DNA from: Sulfidibacter corallicola
GTDB lineage: Bacteria > Acidobacteriota > Holophagae > Acanthopleuribacterales > Acanthopleuribacteraceae
Assembly (NCBI RefSeq): GCF_017498545.1
Contig: NZ_CP071793.1
Coordinates: 8,116,256 to 8,180,255, forward strand
DNA: 64,000 nucleotides
Reading direction: 5' to 3'
In this document: in pieces, positions 1-9,412 of the stretch
Position numbering within the stretch: position 1 is the stretch's first letter
How the letters are laid out: each line of letters begins with the position of its first letter
Notes under the pieces: generated by a model
Told to the model about the DNA's origin: nothing
The model's input: the letters and a program-made list of their open reading frames with translations, nothing else
The model's database searches: none
Program-made: the position numbers and the translations under genes

Positions 1-342
1 CAAGATCAGAACCGAAATTCCGCGATCGATCAAGTCTTCGAACGCATCGATCCAGTAGTGAGCCAATTCGCCGTTGCCATGGGCGAAGATCATGACCGGC
101 CTGCGGTCGTCGGCATGCCGCGCGGCGTTCATGAACAGGCCGAATCCCTGGTCCAGCGGTACGTGGGCCACGCCAGGCGGGAGCGGATCCGGTAGTCGCT
201 GGTTGGGCGCTGGGAAGAGCAGCCTTCTCTGAAAAACGAACAGCAGGGCACAGTAGCCCAGCGCCGCGAGGGCCGCCACTCTGAAGATCGCCCACAAGAT
301 GTCCAAAACCGACCTCAGCGATTGGGGAAGGGTTTCCCGCAT
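1..342 (-). CDS. alpha/beta hydrolase family protein, N-terminal part (runs off the window)
   Basis: The reverse strand encodes 114 codons from an ATG at 342 and stays open to the window edge, so the C-terminal part lies outside. The protein starts with a short charged segment, then one hydrophobic stretch (about residues 12-34) that looks like an uncleaved membrane anchor, then a segment reading FQRRLLFPAPNQR that is typical of membrane-anchored alpha/beta hydrolases. VMIFAHGNGE at about residues 81-90 is the usual first beta strand and oxyanion turn (HGNG) of this fold. The nucleophile elbow would lie beyond the window, so catalytic competence cannot be judged. A purine-rich AGGGAGGTAGG lies just before the ATG as ribosome binding site. 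The substrate is unknown. Confidence 0.8.
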   Translation of the reverse strand, partial: MRETLPQSLRSVLDILWAIFRVAALAALGYCALLFVFQRRLLFPAPNQRLPDPLPPGVAHVPLDQGFGLFMNAARHADDRRPVMIFAHGNGELAHYWIDAFEDLIDRGISVLIL

Positions 343-697
343 GAACCCTACCTCCCTGATTGGAGATATCGCCCCAGTGTAGGTCGAACCCGGCCCTCGA
401 AGCAATCGAAGGATGGGTGATGTGGTACCAGGTACCTGGCCCCCGGCTCCGATGTCTCGATGGTCCAGGCTGGATGGTTGGTCGCGTGTTGTGAGGATTT
501 CGCGAGACGGACATTTTTCTGCTGAGTGGCCAAACGGTTGGTATCAAAGGATTCGTGGATTTTTGGGTGAGGAGTTATTTAGGCGCTCAGATAATTTGGC
601 GGAATTTCGTGATTGGCGGGAATTCAAGGTGTAGACCCCTTCTGATCTGACAGGGATTGAAGATTTTTTCATGTGTGAATGACCAGGAGTTGATTTT
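343..697. other. intergenic region, no supported gene
   Basis: About 355 bases lie between the divergent hydrolase and metalloprotease genes. A short open frame at 413-634 has no recognisable motif and no good ribosome binding site. Both flanking genes must have their promoters here, but I cannot pick convincing -35/-10 pairs. Confidence 0.5.
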
Positions 698-783
698 ATG
701 GAAAAACTCATTTTGACTATTTTGACGATTTTTACCTTGCTGGCGAGCAATACCTATTTCGCCCAGGGTCAGGTTTCAAAAGT
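698..783 (+). pseudogene. out-of-frame signal peptide belonging to the M43 metalloprotease at 784
   Basis: An ATG at 698, preceded by CAGGAG about 10 bases upstream, opens a typical secretion signal: MEKL, then a run of Leu/Ile/Phe, then SNTYFAQG. After about 28 codons this frame continues into unrelated residues and stops at 910, while the metalloprotease frame is one base back (-1). The two parts are what one expects of a single exported protease. An AAAA run at 778-781 is where a -1 slip, or a one-base deletion, would join them. Whether this is a true mutation, a sequencing error or programmed slippage cannot be settled from the sequence. Confidence 0.6.
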
Positions 784-1632
784 ATGGTTCCACAAAGCGA
801 TTCATCCTACTTTCGGCCAGGATTCGAGATGTGTGGGACCCCAACCCCCGATGACGTGGGGATGCGAGAATGGGCATTTCGGGAATTGGTCGCCCAAAAC
901 ACCAACCTGAAAACCCTCCATCACTACAAGCTCGTCTGGAGCGTCCCCATCATCTGGCAGGTCATTTCGGATCACCAATTGACGATGATCGAACAAGGTC
1001 GGTTGCGCCGCCAGTTCAACGATCAGATTTCCATTATGAACGATGCGTTCGTCGACACCCCCTTCAGCTTCTACACTTCCGACATCGTGTACACCGTGAA
1101 CGTGGATTGGTTCACGGGCATGGTCCATGACGATACGGCCGAAGAAGCCAAAGGAGCCCTTCATCGCGGGGACAATTGGGCGCTGAACATCTACCTGGCC
1201 GAAGTTTCGGATTTGTTTTATGGACGGGCGACCTTCCCCATGGATCTTGCGCGCGATGGCGTCGACCAGGACGGCATCACCCTCGACTACGGATCCCTTC
1301 CGGGGGGCGGTAACCCGAACGGTGGCGAGGGCGACGTTCTGGTCCACGAAGTCGGTCATTGGCTGGGTCTCTATCACACTTTCCAGGGTGGATGCCTTGA
1401 CGACGACATTTTCCCGGAGGTCGGTGATGGCGTCGATGACACACCGGCTCACGACCTTTGGGTATCGGGCAGGGAATGCGCTCCTTCCCAATCGTGCGCG
1501 GGTCTCCTCGATGCGCCCATCCACAACCACATGAATTACACCCCGGATTCATGCCGCGACGAGTTCACCGAAGGGCAAATCGAGCGCATGATCCAACAGA
1601 CGCAACTCTACCGCTGCATTAACTGCATGTAA
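784..1632 (+). CDS. M43 (pappalysin/cytophagalysin-type) zinc metalloprotease, frameshifted from its signal peptide
   Basis: The 282-residue frame contains the extended metzincin zinc motif HEVGHWLGLYH (residues 188-198: three zinc ligands and the catalytic Glu) and a downstream MNYTPDSC segment that fits the Met-turn of family M43. The early CGTPTPDD segment is also typical of the start of M43 mature domains. Several Cys residues in the C-terminal part suggest disulfides, as expected for an exported enzyme. Family members are secreted endopeptidases. In this frame there is no signal peptide; it lies one frame away at 698. The ATG at 784 has no clear ribosome binding site, so I read 698-1632 as one gene with a frame disruption near 780. 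If the disruption is real, the product would be unexported or not made. Confidence 0.75.
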   Translation: MVPQSDSSYFRPGFEMCGTPTPDDVGMREWAFRELVAQNTNLKTLHHYKLVWSVPIIWQVISDHQLTMIEQGRLRRQFNDQISIMNDAFVDTPFSFYTSDIVYTVNVDWFTGMVHDDTAEEAKGALHRGDNWALNIYLAEVSDLFYGRATFPMDLARDGVDQDGITLDYGSLPGGGNPNGGEGDVLVHEVGHWLGLYHTFQGGCLDDDIFPEVGDGVDDTPAHDLWVSGRECAPSQSCAGLLDAPIHNHMNYTPDSCRDEFTEGQIERMIQQTQLYRCINCM

Positions 1633-2400
1633 CGGTCTCGTGCCGGCGTAATGCCGCGCCAAACGTCTGGCAACTTGCGCTTCGTGAATGGGGGCGCCGA
1701 TCCGTATCGGCGTCCCTCGAGGCTCGTAGGCACCCCCGAGCTGCCGAGCCCGCCTGATCGCAAGCGCGGTCAGGCTTGTAGGTTGAGCAGCTTGCTCAAC
1801 CAATCGAAGCAACCCAAGCAACAGCAAGCAATTACGCCAAGGAGCGAAGCCCGGAGTTGCCCTCGCGGCCCCAATCCGAAGTAGCCAAGTCCAAAGTCCC
1901 CGCATCGTGAGAGGGGCGTAAGGCCTGTAGGTTGAGCAGCTTGCTCAACCAATCGAAGCAACTCAAGCAACAGCAAGCGATTACGTAATTGAGCGAAGCC
2001 CGGAATTTCCCTCGCGGCCCCAATCCGAAGTAGCCAAGTCCAAAGTCCCCGCATCGTGAGAGGGGCGCCAGGCCTATAGGTTTAGCAGCTTGCTCAACCA
2101 ATCGAAGCAACCCAAGCAACAGCAACCAATTACGCCAAAAAGCGAAGTCCAAATTCTCGCGTGTGAGACCCGATCGGAGCGATAGGTTCCCAAATTCTCA
2201 CATCCCAAAAAGAGCCGTCGTGCCTGTGGCTCAAGCACAGTCGGTATTGCAGGGCCGTGGCATACCGGGCGTGCCCAACCGATCGAGGCGAATGGGTTCA
2301 GAGTTGCCGGCGTGCTCGAGAATGCAGGATTCTTGGCATCTGTCCGCACGGGAGAATTCTTGGCTTCGCTCTTGGGACCAAAGATCAGCCGAGGCTGATG
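1633..2400. repeat. hairpin repeat cluster 1 (three units in direct orientation)
   Basis: Three consecutive units of about 140-150 bases begin near 1771, 1921 and 2070. Each opens with AGGCYTGTAGGTT, followed by a near-palindrome (GGTTGAGCA, GCT, TGCTCAACC; decayed in unit 3), then AATCGAAGCAACCCAAGCAAC, an AATTACG segment, GAGCGAAGCC and a closing CCCCGCATCGTGAGAGGGGCG. No coding frame in them is supported. The 2200-2400 part holds degenerate related sequence only. The same family recurs, mostly reversed, at 2420-3187 and 4916-5231, and again at 27715-28330. Confidence 0.85.
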
Positions 2401-2419
2401 TCGCTTCGATTGGTCGGGC

Positions 2420-3187
2420 TGACAGCCATGCAGGGCGTGCCTAGCCTACAGGCTCGACGTCTCCCTCGTGGTGCGGGAACCGAGAACGATGGTGCTTCGA
2501 CAAAGGGCGAGCTGGTGGAGACTAGGGCTGCGCTCGGTGATGTAACCCGTTGTCGATGAATGGGTTGCTTCGATTGGTTGAGCAAGCTGCTCAACCTACA
2601 GGCTCGACGCCGCTCTCGAGATGCGGGGAGTTTGGACTTTTCGGCTTTCGATTGGGGTCGTGTGGGAAATGATCGGCTTTGCTCAATTGCGTAATTGAAT
2701 GCTGTTGCTTGGGTTGCTTCGATTTGTCGGCCCGGCGGGCCAACCTACAGGCTCGACGTCTCCCTCGTGATGCGGGAACCGGGAACGATGGTGCTTCGAC
2801 AAAGGGCGAACTGGTGGAGACTAGGGCTGCGCTTGATGCTGTAACTCATTGTCGATGAATGGGTTGCTTTGATTGGTTGAGCAAGCTGCTCAACCTACAG
2901 GCTCGACGCCGCTCTCGAGATGCGGGGAGTTCGGACTTTTCGGCTTTCGATTGGGGTCGTGAGGGAAATGATCGGCTTCGCTCAATTGCGTAATTGAATG
3001 CTGTTGCTTGGGTTGCTTCGATTTGTCGGCCCGGCGGGCCAACCTACAGGCTCGACGTCTCCCTCGTGATGCGGGAACCGGGAACGATGGTGCTTCGACA
3101 AAGGGCGAGCTGGTGGAGACTAGGGCTGCGCTTGATGCTGTAACTCATTGTCGATGAATGGGTTGCTTCGATTGGTTGAGCAAGCTG
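2420..3187. repeat. 299-bp tandem direct repeat made of reversed hairpin units
   Basis: A block containing a GGTTGAGCAAGCTGCTCAACC palindrome, and further on a GTCGGCCCGGCGGGCCAAC palindrome, repeats with a period of 299 bases: the AGCAAGCTG landmark occurs at 2581, 2880 and 3179. Each period therefore holds two hairpin units with different stems. The third copy is cut at 3187 by the IS1182-family element, and its missing half resumes at 4923. Near identity between copies points to recent duplication. Confidence 0.85.
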
Positions 3188-4915
3188 AGGCTGTGTGAAA
3201 ACCCTGAATTCCCTCGTTTCGGCCTGCACCGGTTCTTTTTCTTCACCGGCCGTTCCGGCCGTTCCGCAACTTAATCCTTATCTTGTTGGCTTTGGGGTGA
3301 TGGTTTCTGTCTCCTTTTTCTGGTGAGGTAGCACCTGATCTTTTAATTAGCTTGGTTAAAACAACTTACAACTCAGTCGCGGTATTATTCTTACAGAGCT
3401 TCCATCAGTCTTTCTTGTCCCATGATGTTGAAGAACCTCTTCATGTTGTAGGCCAGGGCCGCCAAGTTCATTTCTGTCCTCACGTTCTCCATTCCTTTCG
3501 TTAAGAAACTCCCATACTGGAAGCTCGCCTTTAGCACCCCAAACGGATGTTCCACCAGCCCTTTTCGGGCCTTTTGCAGGAAGCCCTTTTTCTTGCTCTC
3601 CCGCTCTAACTCCTCGATTTGATCTTCATATGCGCTTCTCTCGATCTGTCGACCGCTTTTTGCGGTGGTGCATTGATCTCTGAGCGGGCATCCTTTGCAA
3701 GCCTTCGTTTTATAGATGGTTTTCGCTTGTTCTGAGCTCTTCTTTTTCAAGGGCTCCAACACCTCTCCGTTCGGGCACGTGTAGGTGTTCGCGTCCCTGT
3801 CGTAAACGAATGCCTCTTTCGTGAATCGACCCGATGTCTGCTGCCGGGTTCTACAGGGAGGCACCCTCGGTGTAATCCCTTCATCCAAACACTTCGCCAT
3901 TTCCTGATGGCTGTAATATCCTTTGTCCGCTACAACCTCGCACTTTTCGATCCCCAGATTTTCCTTTGATTTTAGGCTGATCCCACTCAACTGGTCTTTA
4001 TCGTTTCGCGCTTGGTTGACATCCACCGCCGCCACCAGCTTGTGCTTGTGATCCACTCCGATTTGCACGTTGTAACCCACTGTCTTCCCATGCCTTCCCC
4101 TCATTGCACGGGCGTCCTCATCTGTAAGAGATACCTGACTATCTTGGCTCTCCTTCAACCGAGTTTCGGCCTCCTTCAATTCCTCCTTTTGCTCCGTCAA
4201 CTTGCGGATTTTTTCTCTCAGCTCTTTCTTGGTCGCCTTTTGAACCTTTGCCTCTTTCTCGTCCTGCTTGGTCAGCTTTTCCAGGTAGTCTTCGATGCGT
4301 TCTTCGATCTGGCTTATCACCTTCGCCAAACGCGAGGCATTGAAGTTCCGTGCCTGGCTGTTGACTGCTTTGAACTTGCTGCCGTCAATACCGAGCAATT
4401 CACAGCCGAACAATTGGTTCTTTTTGCAGAGTAGGGTGAACTGGCGAAATACCCCAGCGATCCCCTTTTTGTTGTTCTTGCGAAAATCGGCAATCGTTTT
4501 GAAGTCGGGTTTCAGACCACGCATCAGCCACATCAGCTCTACGTTCCGATGGGTTTCCTTTTCGAGGCCTCGACTGGAACGTATCTTGTTGAGATATCCG
4601 TAGATATAGAGCTTGATCAGGTCCTTGGGATCGTAGCCAGGGCGCCCGGTTTTTTTAGGTTCGGAACGTACGAATTTAAGTTCTTCCATGTCGAGCGAGT
4701 CGACAAAAGCATCAATAAACCGAACCGGATTCTCCTCAGCAACAAAGTCGTCCATGAGGGGAGGAAACATCTGGGTTTGATCACGAGGAGTGCCTGAAAT
4801 GTATCTCATAAAACACGGATACCTCACTTGTTTTAAAAGACTTATAGCACAAAATTGCGCAAAAATAAACGTAAAATACTGATAAATATACATGTTATGA
4901 GTTTTCACACAGCCT
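3188..4915. mobile_element. IS1182-family insertion sequence, 1728 bp, intact
   Basis: The element is bounded by perfect 15-base terminal inverted repeats (AGGCTGTGTGAAAAC at 3188-3202 and its complement at 4901-4915). It is flanked by a 7-base direct duplication CAAGCTG (3181-3187 and 4916-4922). It carries one transposase gene on the minus strand. Removing the element and one CAAGCTG copy restores the hairpin repeat GAGCAAGCTGCTCAACC exactly, so the insertion point is the centre of that palindrome. About 190 non-coding bases follow the transposase stop. Length and gene content fit the IS1182 family; the family name rests on the transposase sequence style. Confidence 0.9.
3391..4809 (-). CDS. 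IS1182-family transposase
   Basis: The 472-residue protein has the IS1182 layout. An N-terminal domain begins MRYISGTPRDQTQMFPP and continues with FVAEENPVRFIDAFVDSLD (the InsH/DUF772-like segment), a coiled-coil rich middle (about residues 165-240, many Lys/Glu/Gln) follows, and then a DDE catalytic core. The core includes LGIDGSKFKA, VAAVDVNQ and VADKGYYS, with a late EHPFGVLKASFQYG segment supplying the Glu. A four-Cys insertion (YTCPNG, CKGCPLRDQC) before the last segment is usual in this group. I start at ATG 4809 because family homology begins there; the frame stays open upstream to 4908 almost to the element end. No frameshift is seen, so it should be active. Confidence 0.9.
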   Translation of the reverse strand: MRYISGTPRDQTQMFPPLMDDFVAEENPVRFIDAFVDSLDMEELKFVRSEPKKTGRPGYDPKDLIKLYIYGYLNKIRSSRGLEKETHRNVELMWLMRGLKPDFKTIADFRKNNKKGIAGVFRQFTLLCKKNQLFGCELLGIDGSKFKAVNSQARNFNASRLAKVISQIEERIEDYLEKLTKQDEKEAKVQKATKKELREKIRKLTEQKEELKEAETRLKESQDSQVSLTDEDARAMRGRHGKTVGYNVQIGVDHKHKLVAAVDVNQARNDKDQLSGISLKSKENLGIEKCEVVADKGYYSHQEMAKCLDEGITPRVPPCRTRQQTSGRFTKEAFVYDRDANTYTCPNGEVLEPLKKKSSEQAKTIYKTKACKGCPLRDQCTTAKSGRQIERSAYEDQIEELERESKKKGFLQKARKGLVEHPFGVLKASFQYGSFLTKGMENVRTEMNLAALAYNMKRFFNIMGQERLMEAL

Positions 4916-5231
4916 CAAGCTGCTCAACCTACAGGCTCGACGCCGCTCTCGAGATGCGGGGAGTTTGGACTTTTCGGCATTCGATTGGGGTCGTTAGGGG
5001 AAATGATCGGCTTCGCTCAATTACGCAATTACTTGATGTTGCTTGGGTTGCTTCGATTTGTCGGCCCGGCGGGCCAACCTACAGGCCTGACGCCGCTCTC
5101 GAGATGCGGGAACTTTGGACCTCACGGCTTTCGATTGGGGTCGTGAGGGAAATGATCGGCTTCGCTCTTTGGCGCAATTGATTGCTGTTGCTTGGGTTGC
5201 TTCGATTGGTTGGCCCAGCGGCCATGCCGGC
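4916..5231. repeat. hairpin repeat cluster 2, continuation beyond the IS element
   Basis: The interrupted palindrome half resumes at 4923, followed by two more reversed units. One has a TCGGCCCGGCGGGCCAA stem at about 5061-5077. The last, near 5208, has a decayed stem (TTGGCCCAGCGGCCA) before the beta-propeller gene end. Spacers match those at 2600-2720 and 2900-3020 closely, including TTCGATTGGGGTCGT and AAATGATCGGCTTCGCTC. No gene is supported. Confidence 0.8.
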
Positions 5232-5334
5232 CGTGCCCTGGCTCCTGCAACGCCGACCCTCTTTGGAGGCGGGCGCTGCATGCTTTCGTTGCTTCGGATT
5301 TGGAGTTTGCTCCGCGGCAAACACCGATCGCCAC

Positions 5335-8300
5335 CTACCGACCGATCGCCGAGATGCCCGCCAGGAAGCGGCGGTGGTCCGCGCCATCGTCGCCCCAAAG
5401 CTGGAACCCCGCCAGGACCGGGCGCGTGGCCTCGATTTCCACGTGACCCCCGTCGATCGGAGCTCCCGGGAAGAGGTCCCGCACCAGCCGCGTGATTTTC
5501 TGGCCGGCCTGCACCGTCCCCAAGGGATTGCGGGCCACCGTTTCGCCGGCACGGTTGTAGAGAACCGCTTCCGCCTCCACCGCGCGATCATCGGTGTTGA
5601 CGGCCACCAGGCCGGTCCACTGGGTGGGGTCGCTGCGCAGGAAGGGGTAGATCAATCGCGCGGCCGCGGCGGTGTTGCCCTGCAAACCGGCGAACAGCTC
5701 GTTGCCGCTCGAGGTGGGCGCGCCTAACAGCTCGTAGCCGATCAGCGGTTGGTTGGCCCGAATGCGCATCCACGCCGTGCCGGCCCGAATGCGGGGGTCG
5801 CCGCTGCGAACCGTTTCCCCGTCGAACAGCAGGGTCTGCTTGGCGTGGGGCGTAACCGCCAGGGTGTGGCTGCCGATCAGGTTGCCGGCCGCGTCGAACG
5901 ATTCCTCGACCACTTCGGCCCTGTCGTTCCCGGTGTTGATGTATACCAACCCGGTCCAGAACTGGCCGGTATCCGCGGCCACGTGCAGCAGGTTCAATTC
6001 GGTGCCGCGCACGCCGTGGAGACCCAGCGCGGCGGTTTCCCGGTGGCCCGGCAGGCGGGTGAAACGCGCCATGGCCGCGAGCGGGGTCGTTCCGGAAAGG
6101 CGGGCCCAGGAGATGTCGCTGAGATCGCCGTCGAAGAGCCGCGCCACGTCGCTGGACGCCCGCGTCAGGCCGAGACCCAGGCCGATGGGACGTGCACTGG
6201 CGCCGGCTGGAAAGGCCTGGACTTCGACGTCCACTTCGCCGGTGGCGGGGTTGACCGCGATCAGGTCGGTGCGGAACTGGGCGGTGTCGCGCGCCACGTG
6301 GGGCAGATAGGTCGTGGTGGTGGCGGGATTGGCCAGGTAGGCCGAGCGGGTTTCGCGATCGCTCAACTCCGCGAAGACGATCAATTCCGAATCGCTCTCC
6401 ACCCGAAGCCAGTGGACCGCACTGGGCAACTCGGGGAACAGCTCGGCCACGGGGACCAGCACACTCTGGCCTGGCTCGAGGTGGGTGAGCGCCTCGCTCT
6501 GGCCCAGCGATCCACCCGACCCGGTGAACCCGGAGATGCGGACATCGGCGATTTCGATGGGGTTCGCGCCACCCGGATGCAGGATCCCAATCAGGGTGTG
6601 GGCATCGCCGCCTTCCCGGATGTCCGGCAACACCGCGCTGAAGGGCAGTACCGCGCCGACGCCCCCTGGCAACGGGTCCAGCAGCGAACGCGTGTACAGG
6701 CCGTTGCCGTGGCTGCCCAGGTTCAGGGTGCGTGTCGCCGGATCGATGACCAGGTCGCCTACCAGGATCGCCTCCGGCAGGCCGTCCATCAGCGTAGACC
6801 AGGCGTGCCCGCCGTCGAGGCTCACGAACACGCCCAGATCGTTGCCGAGGTAGAGGTGCTGCGGATGCTCGGGATCGATGGCGATGGCGGTGGTGGGCAG
6901 GTCGGGCAGGTTGCCGCGATCCAGGCTCTCCCAAGTGGTACCGCCGTCGCGGGTGCGGTAGAGGTGGTCGCTGCCGAAACCCGAAACCGCGGCGTACAGG
7001 ATCCGATCGTCGCGGGGATCGATGGCCAGGTCGGGCACGTAGCGGTCGGGCAGGTCGCCGGTGATCTCGGTCCAGGTGTTGCCGCCGTCGGTGGTTTTGA
7101 ACAGGTGCAGCCGGTCGTGGTTGGGCGCGGTGGCTACGTAGACCACGTCTTCGTCGGTGGGCGAGACGGCCATGGCCAGCACGGGATCTGCGCCCAAGGG
7201 GACCCCGTCGTTGCCGGCCTTCCAGGTCTGGCCGCCGTCGTCGCTGCGCCACACGACGTTGCGGCCGGCGTAGAGGACGTCCGGGTTGCTGGGCGCCATG
7301 AGCACGGGCGCGTTGAAAGTCGCGGTCTGGTCATGGGTCTCGATGCCGCAGCCTGGCTGGACCGCGGTGCAGAGCGGAATCGGGCTCGAGCTGCCGTCGA
7401 TCGATTCCAGGAAGGTGAGGTAGGGGCCGCTGGCGCGGATGTAATCGGGTTGGCGCGGGTCCACGACCACGTAGCCGGCCTCGTGCCCGAAAAAGAACTG
7501 GTTCATGACGGGTTGGCCGTCGTCGTCTCTCAGCAGCGCCAGCACGCCGACGATGTCCTGGGCCGTGCCGATCACGGTGTTGGGCGCGTAGGACGAGACG
7601 GCCATGCCGTTGTAGTACTGCACGGTGTGGTAGCCCTGGTTGGCGGGGATCCAGTTCAGGCCGCCGTCCTTGCTGACGGCCATGCCTTGGTCGCCGGCGA
7701 GGTAGGCCAGGTCGGGATGGTGCGGCGAAAAGGCCATCGCGTGCATGTCGCCCAGGTAGCCGTTCTCCCAGATCAGGGGGTCTCGCTCGAAGATGGTGAA
7801 CCCGCCGTTGACCGTGAAGTTCAGGTGGAGCCCGCCGAGAAAGACGTGGTCGGGGTTGCGCGGGTTGACGTAGGGGAAGTGGCAGTACCAGCCCTGGTAC
7901 TGGGAAAAATCCTTGTCGTTGACTTGGGTCCAGGTGCGCCCGCCGTCCTCGGAGCGGCACAGCCAGGTGGCGTTGTCGCAGGGCCGATCGAGCTTCGAAG
8001 GCTGGCCGTTTTTGTTCTTGCAGACGATGTGGCCGTTGCCGATGGTGGCGTACACGGTGTCGGGATGGCTTTGCGACGCGTGCAGCATGGCCTTGCCGCC
8101 GAAGAGCTCGGGCAGTCCGCCCTGGCGCTTGTGCCAGGTGGCGCCGTGGTCCTCGCTCAGGTAGAGCCCGTGGCCCGGCGACGCGAAGCCGCCGCAGGCG
8201 ACCAGCACCCGACCGGGACGGTTGGGGAACAGGACCAGGCTGGTGGCCATCGGCACCGCCTGCACCTGCGTCCAGGTCTTGCCGCGGTCGGGGGAGCGAT

Positions 8301-9027
8301 AGACCCCCTCGCTGGTGGCGGCCCAAACCCGATCGGGATCGTGGGGGTCGAAGGCCAGATCCTGCATGCCGCTGTCCTGGCGGTTGCGCCAGTCGAGGCT
8401 CATGGACCAGGTGCGGCCGCCGTCCTCGCTCTTCAGGATGCCGATGCCGTAGCTGCCGCGGGTCTCGCGGCGGGCGTAACTGGGAAAAGTCTCTTCGAAG
8501 CCGTAGACTTCGCCGGTGCCGATCAGCATCAGGTCGGGGTTGTCGGGATGGATGGCGATGGCGGCCACGCCGTGGATCGGGAACCCGGTGGGGACGCGTT
8601 CCCAGTGGGGCTCGGTGGTCGCCTGATCGGTGCGCCAGAGGCCGCCGCTGGCGGAACCCGCGAACAGCGTGCCCGGGCGGGTGGGGTGGAACGCCAACGC
8701 CAGGGTGCGGCCGCTGATCACGGCGGGCACCGGCGTCCAGGGATCGCTGTCCTTATAGTGGGCTTCAGCCTTGGCCATGTGTTGGCCGGCCTGTTGGAAG
8801 CCTTGCGCCAGACCCTGTTTGGGCAAGGTGTGGTGGGGATAGGCGCGTTGCCGATGCCAGGCCGAAAGGCCGTTGTAGGAGCCCGGCGTACGGGCTCGTG
8901 GGCGATCGGGGCGCTGGAAGAGGGCGGCGTCGTCGACGGGGAACAGGACGTGGCTGACCAGGGAGATGGCGCCGAAAAAAACGACGAGGATCGGCAGGGA
9001 CATGGGATGAAGGGGAGAGACACGCAT
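5335..9027 (-). CDS. exported VPS10/BNR-type beta-propeller protein with C-terminal repeats
   Basis: A 1230-residue protein. The start at ATG 9027 has AAAGGTG seven bases upstream and directly precedes a signal sequence (hydrophobic stretch at about residues 8-26). Residues about 90-770 carry many sialidase/sortilin-type Asp-box motifs: SEDGGRTW, SPDRGKTW, SKDGGLNW, SDDGGQTW, TTDGGNTW and SLDGGHAW. This indicates one or two large beta-propellers as in the VPS10/xyloglucanase-like superfamily. The last 400 residues contain three related segments of about 110 residues, each with a core such as FWTGLVYIN or QWTGLVAVN. It probably acts outside the cell or on its surface. Asp-box propellers bind glycans or proteins or hydrolyse glycans; no catalytic residues can be named, so the function is open. 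It stands alone, with no operon partner. Confidence 0.8.
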   Translation of the reverse strand: MRVSPLHPMSLPILVVFFGAISLVSHVLFPVDDAALFQRPDRPRARTPGSYNGLSAWHRQRAYPHHTLPKQGLAQGFQQAGQHMAKAEAHYKDSDPWTPVPAVISGRTLALAFHPTRPGTLFAGSASGGLWRTDQATTEPHWERVPTGFPIHGVAAIAIHPDNPDLMLIGTGEVYGFEETFPSYARRETRGSYGIGILKSEDGGRTWSMSLDWRNRQDSGMQDLAFDPHDPDRVWAATSEGVYRSPDRGKTWTQVQAVPMATSLVLFPNRPGRVLVACGGFASPGHGLYLSEDHGATWHKRQGGLPELFGGKAMLHASQSHPDTVYATIGNGHIVCKNKNGQPSKLDRPCDNATWLCRSEDGGRTWTQVNDKDFSQYQGWYCHFPYVNPRNPDHVFLGGLHLNFTVNGGFTIFERDPLIWENGYLGDMHAMAFSPHHPDLAYLAGDQGMAVSKDGGLNWIPANQGYHTVQYYNGMAVSSYAPNTVIGTAQDIVGVLALLRDDDGQPVMNQFFFGHEAGYVVVDPRQPDYIRASGPYLTFLESIDGSSSPIPLCTAVQPGCGIETHDQTATFNAPVLMAPSNPDVLYAGRNVVWRSDDGGQTWKAGNDGVPLGADPVLAMAVSPTDEDVVYVATAPNHDRLHLFKTTDGGNTWTEITGDLPDRYVPDLAIDPRDDRILYAAVSGFGSDHLYRTRDGGTTWESLDRGNLPDLPTTAIAIDPEHPQHLYLGNDLGVFVSLDGGHAWSTLMDGLPEAILVGDLVIDPATRTLNLGSHGNGLYTRSLLDPLPGGVGAVLPFSAVLPDIREGGDAHTLIGILHPGGANPIEIADVRISGFTGSGGSLGQSEALTHLEPGQSVLVPVAELFPELPSAVHWLRVESDSELIVFAELSDRETRSAYLANPATTTTYLPHVARDTAQFRTDLIAVNPATGEVDVEVQAFPAGASARPIGLGLGLTRASSDVARLFDGDLSDISWARLSGTTPLAAMARFTRLPGHRETAALGLHGVRGTELNLLHVAADTGQFWTGLVYINTGNDRAEVVEESFDAAGNLIGSHTLAVTPHAKQTLLFDGETVRSGDPRIRAGTAWMRIRANQPLIGYELLGAPTSSGNELFAGLQGNTAAAARLIYPFLRSDPTQWTGLVAVNTDDRAVEAEAVLYNRAGETVARNPLGTVQAGQKITRLVRDLFPGAPIDGGHVEIEATRPVLAGFQLWGDDGADHRRFLAGISAIGR

Positions 9028-9412
9028 CGCGATCACCTTTTCAATCGGGGGGTTCCATCGGGGAATCAAGAGCAGGGTCTTGTCGCTGCCGGCAGTGCGG
9101 TCGAACCCGATCGAACGGTGATGTATGCGTGGGTCATCGGGACATACATCGGTGGGCGTCGGCTGGGGCTGATCGAACGAATCGAGCCCGAGCCGCACCG
9201 CGCGACGTAGATCCCGTAGGGCACACACTGTGCCATAGGGTTACTGGTTGGAACGGAAGGAGTTATCTGGTGAGGATGCGCGAGGTTGTCAGATTTATCG
9301 GTCAGGGGTGTTTTGAAAATGCTGACAGGGCCCGGTAGACCTGTTCATCCTTCCGCGATCGGGAGGTGACGAACTTGGAATGCTTGCCGATAGGCGATCA
9401 GATCTCCCTGTT
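9028..9412. other. intergenic, no supported gene
   Basis: About 385 bases upstream of the beta-propeller gene start. It should contain that gene's promoter on the minus strand. I see no confident promoter pair, hairpin or small gene. Confidence 0.4.

Noticed and set aside
413..634. 73-codon frame near the left edge
   Set aside because: No motif or binding site, Trp/Arg-rich chance frame.
1771..3187. Possible CRISPR array because of regularly spaced palindromes
   Set aside because: Units are 140-299 bases with conserved spacers, not short repeats with unique spacers, and no cas genes are present.
5749..9210. Very long (1153-codon) plus-strand open frame opposite the beta-propeller gene
   Set aside because: It is the antisense shadow of a high-G+C gene; residues are Gly/Val/Ala/Arg-rich with no motif, and the minus strand carries clear Asp-box repeats.
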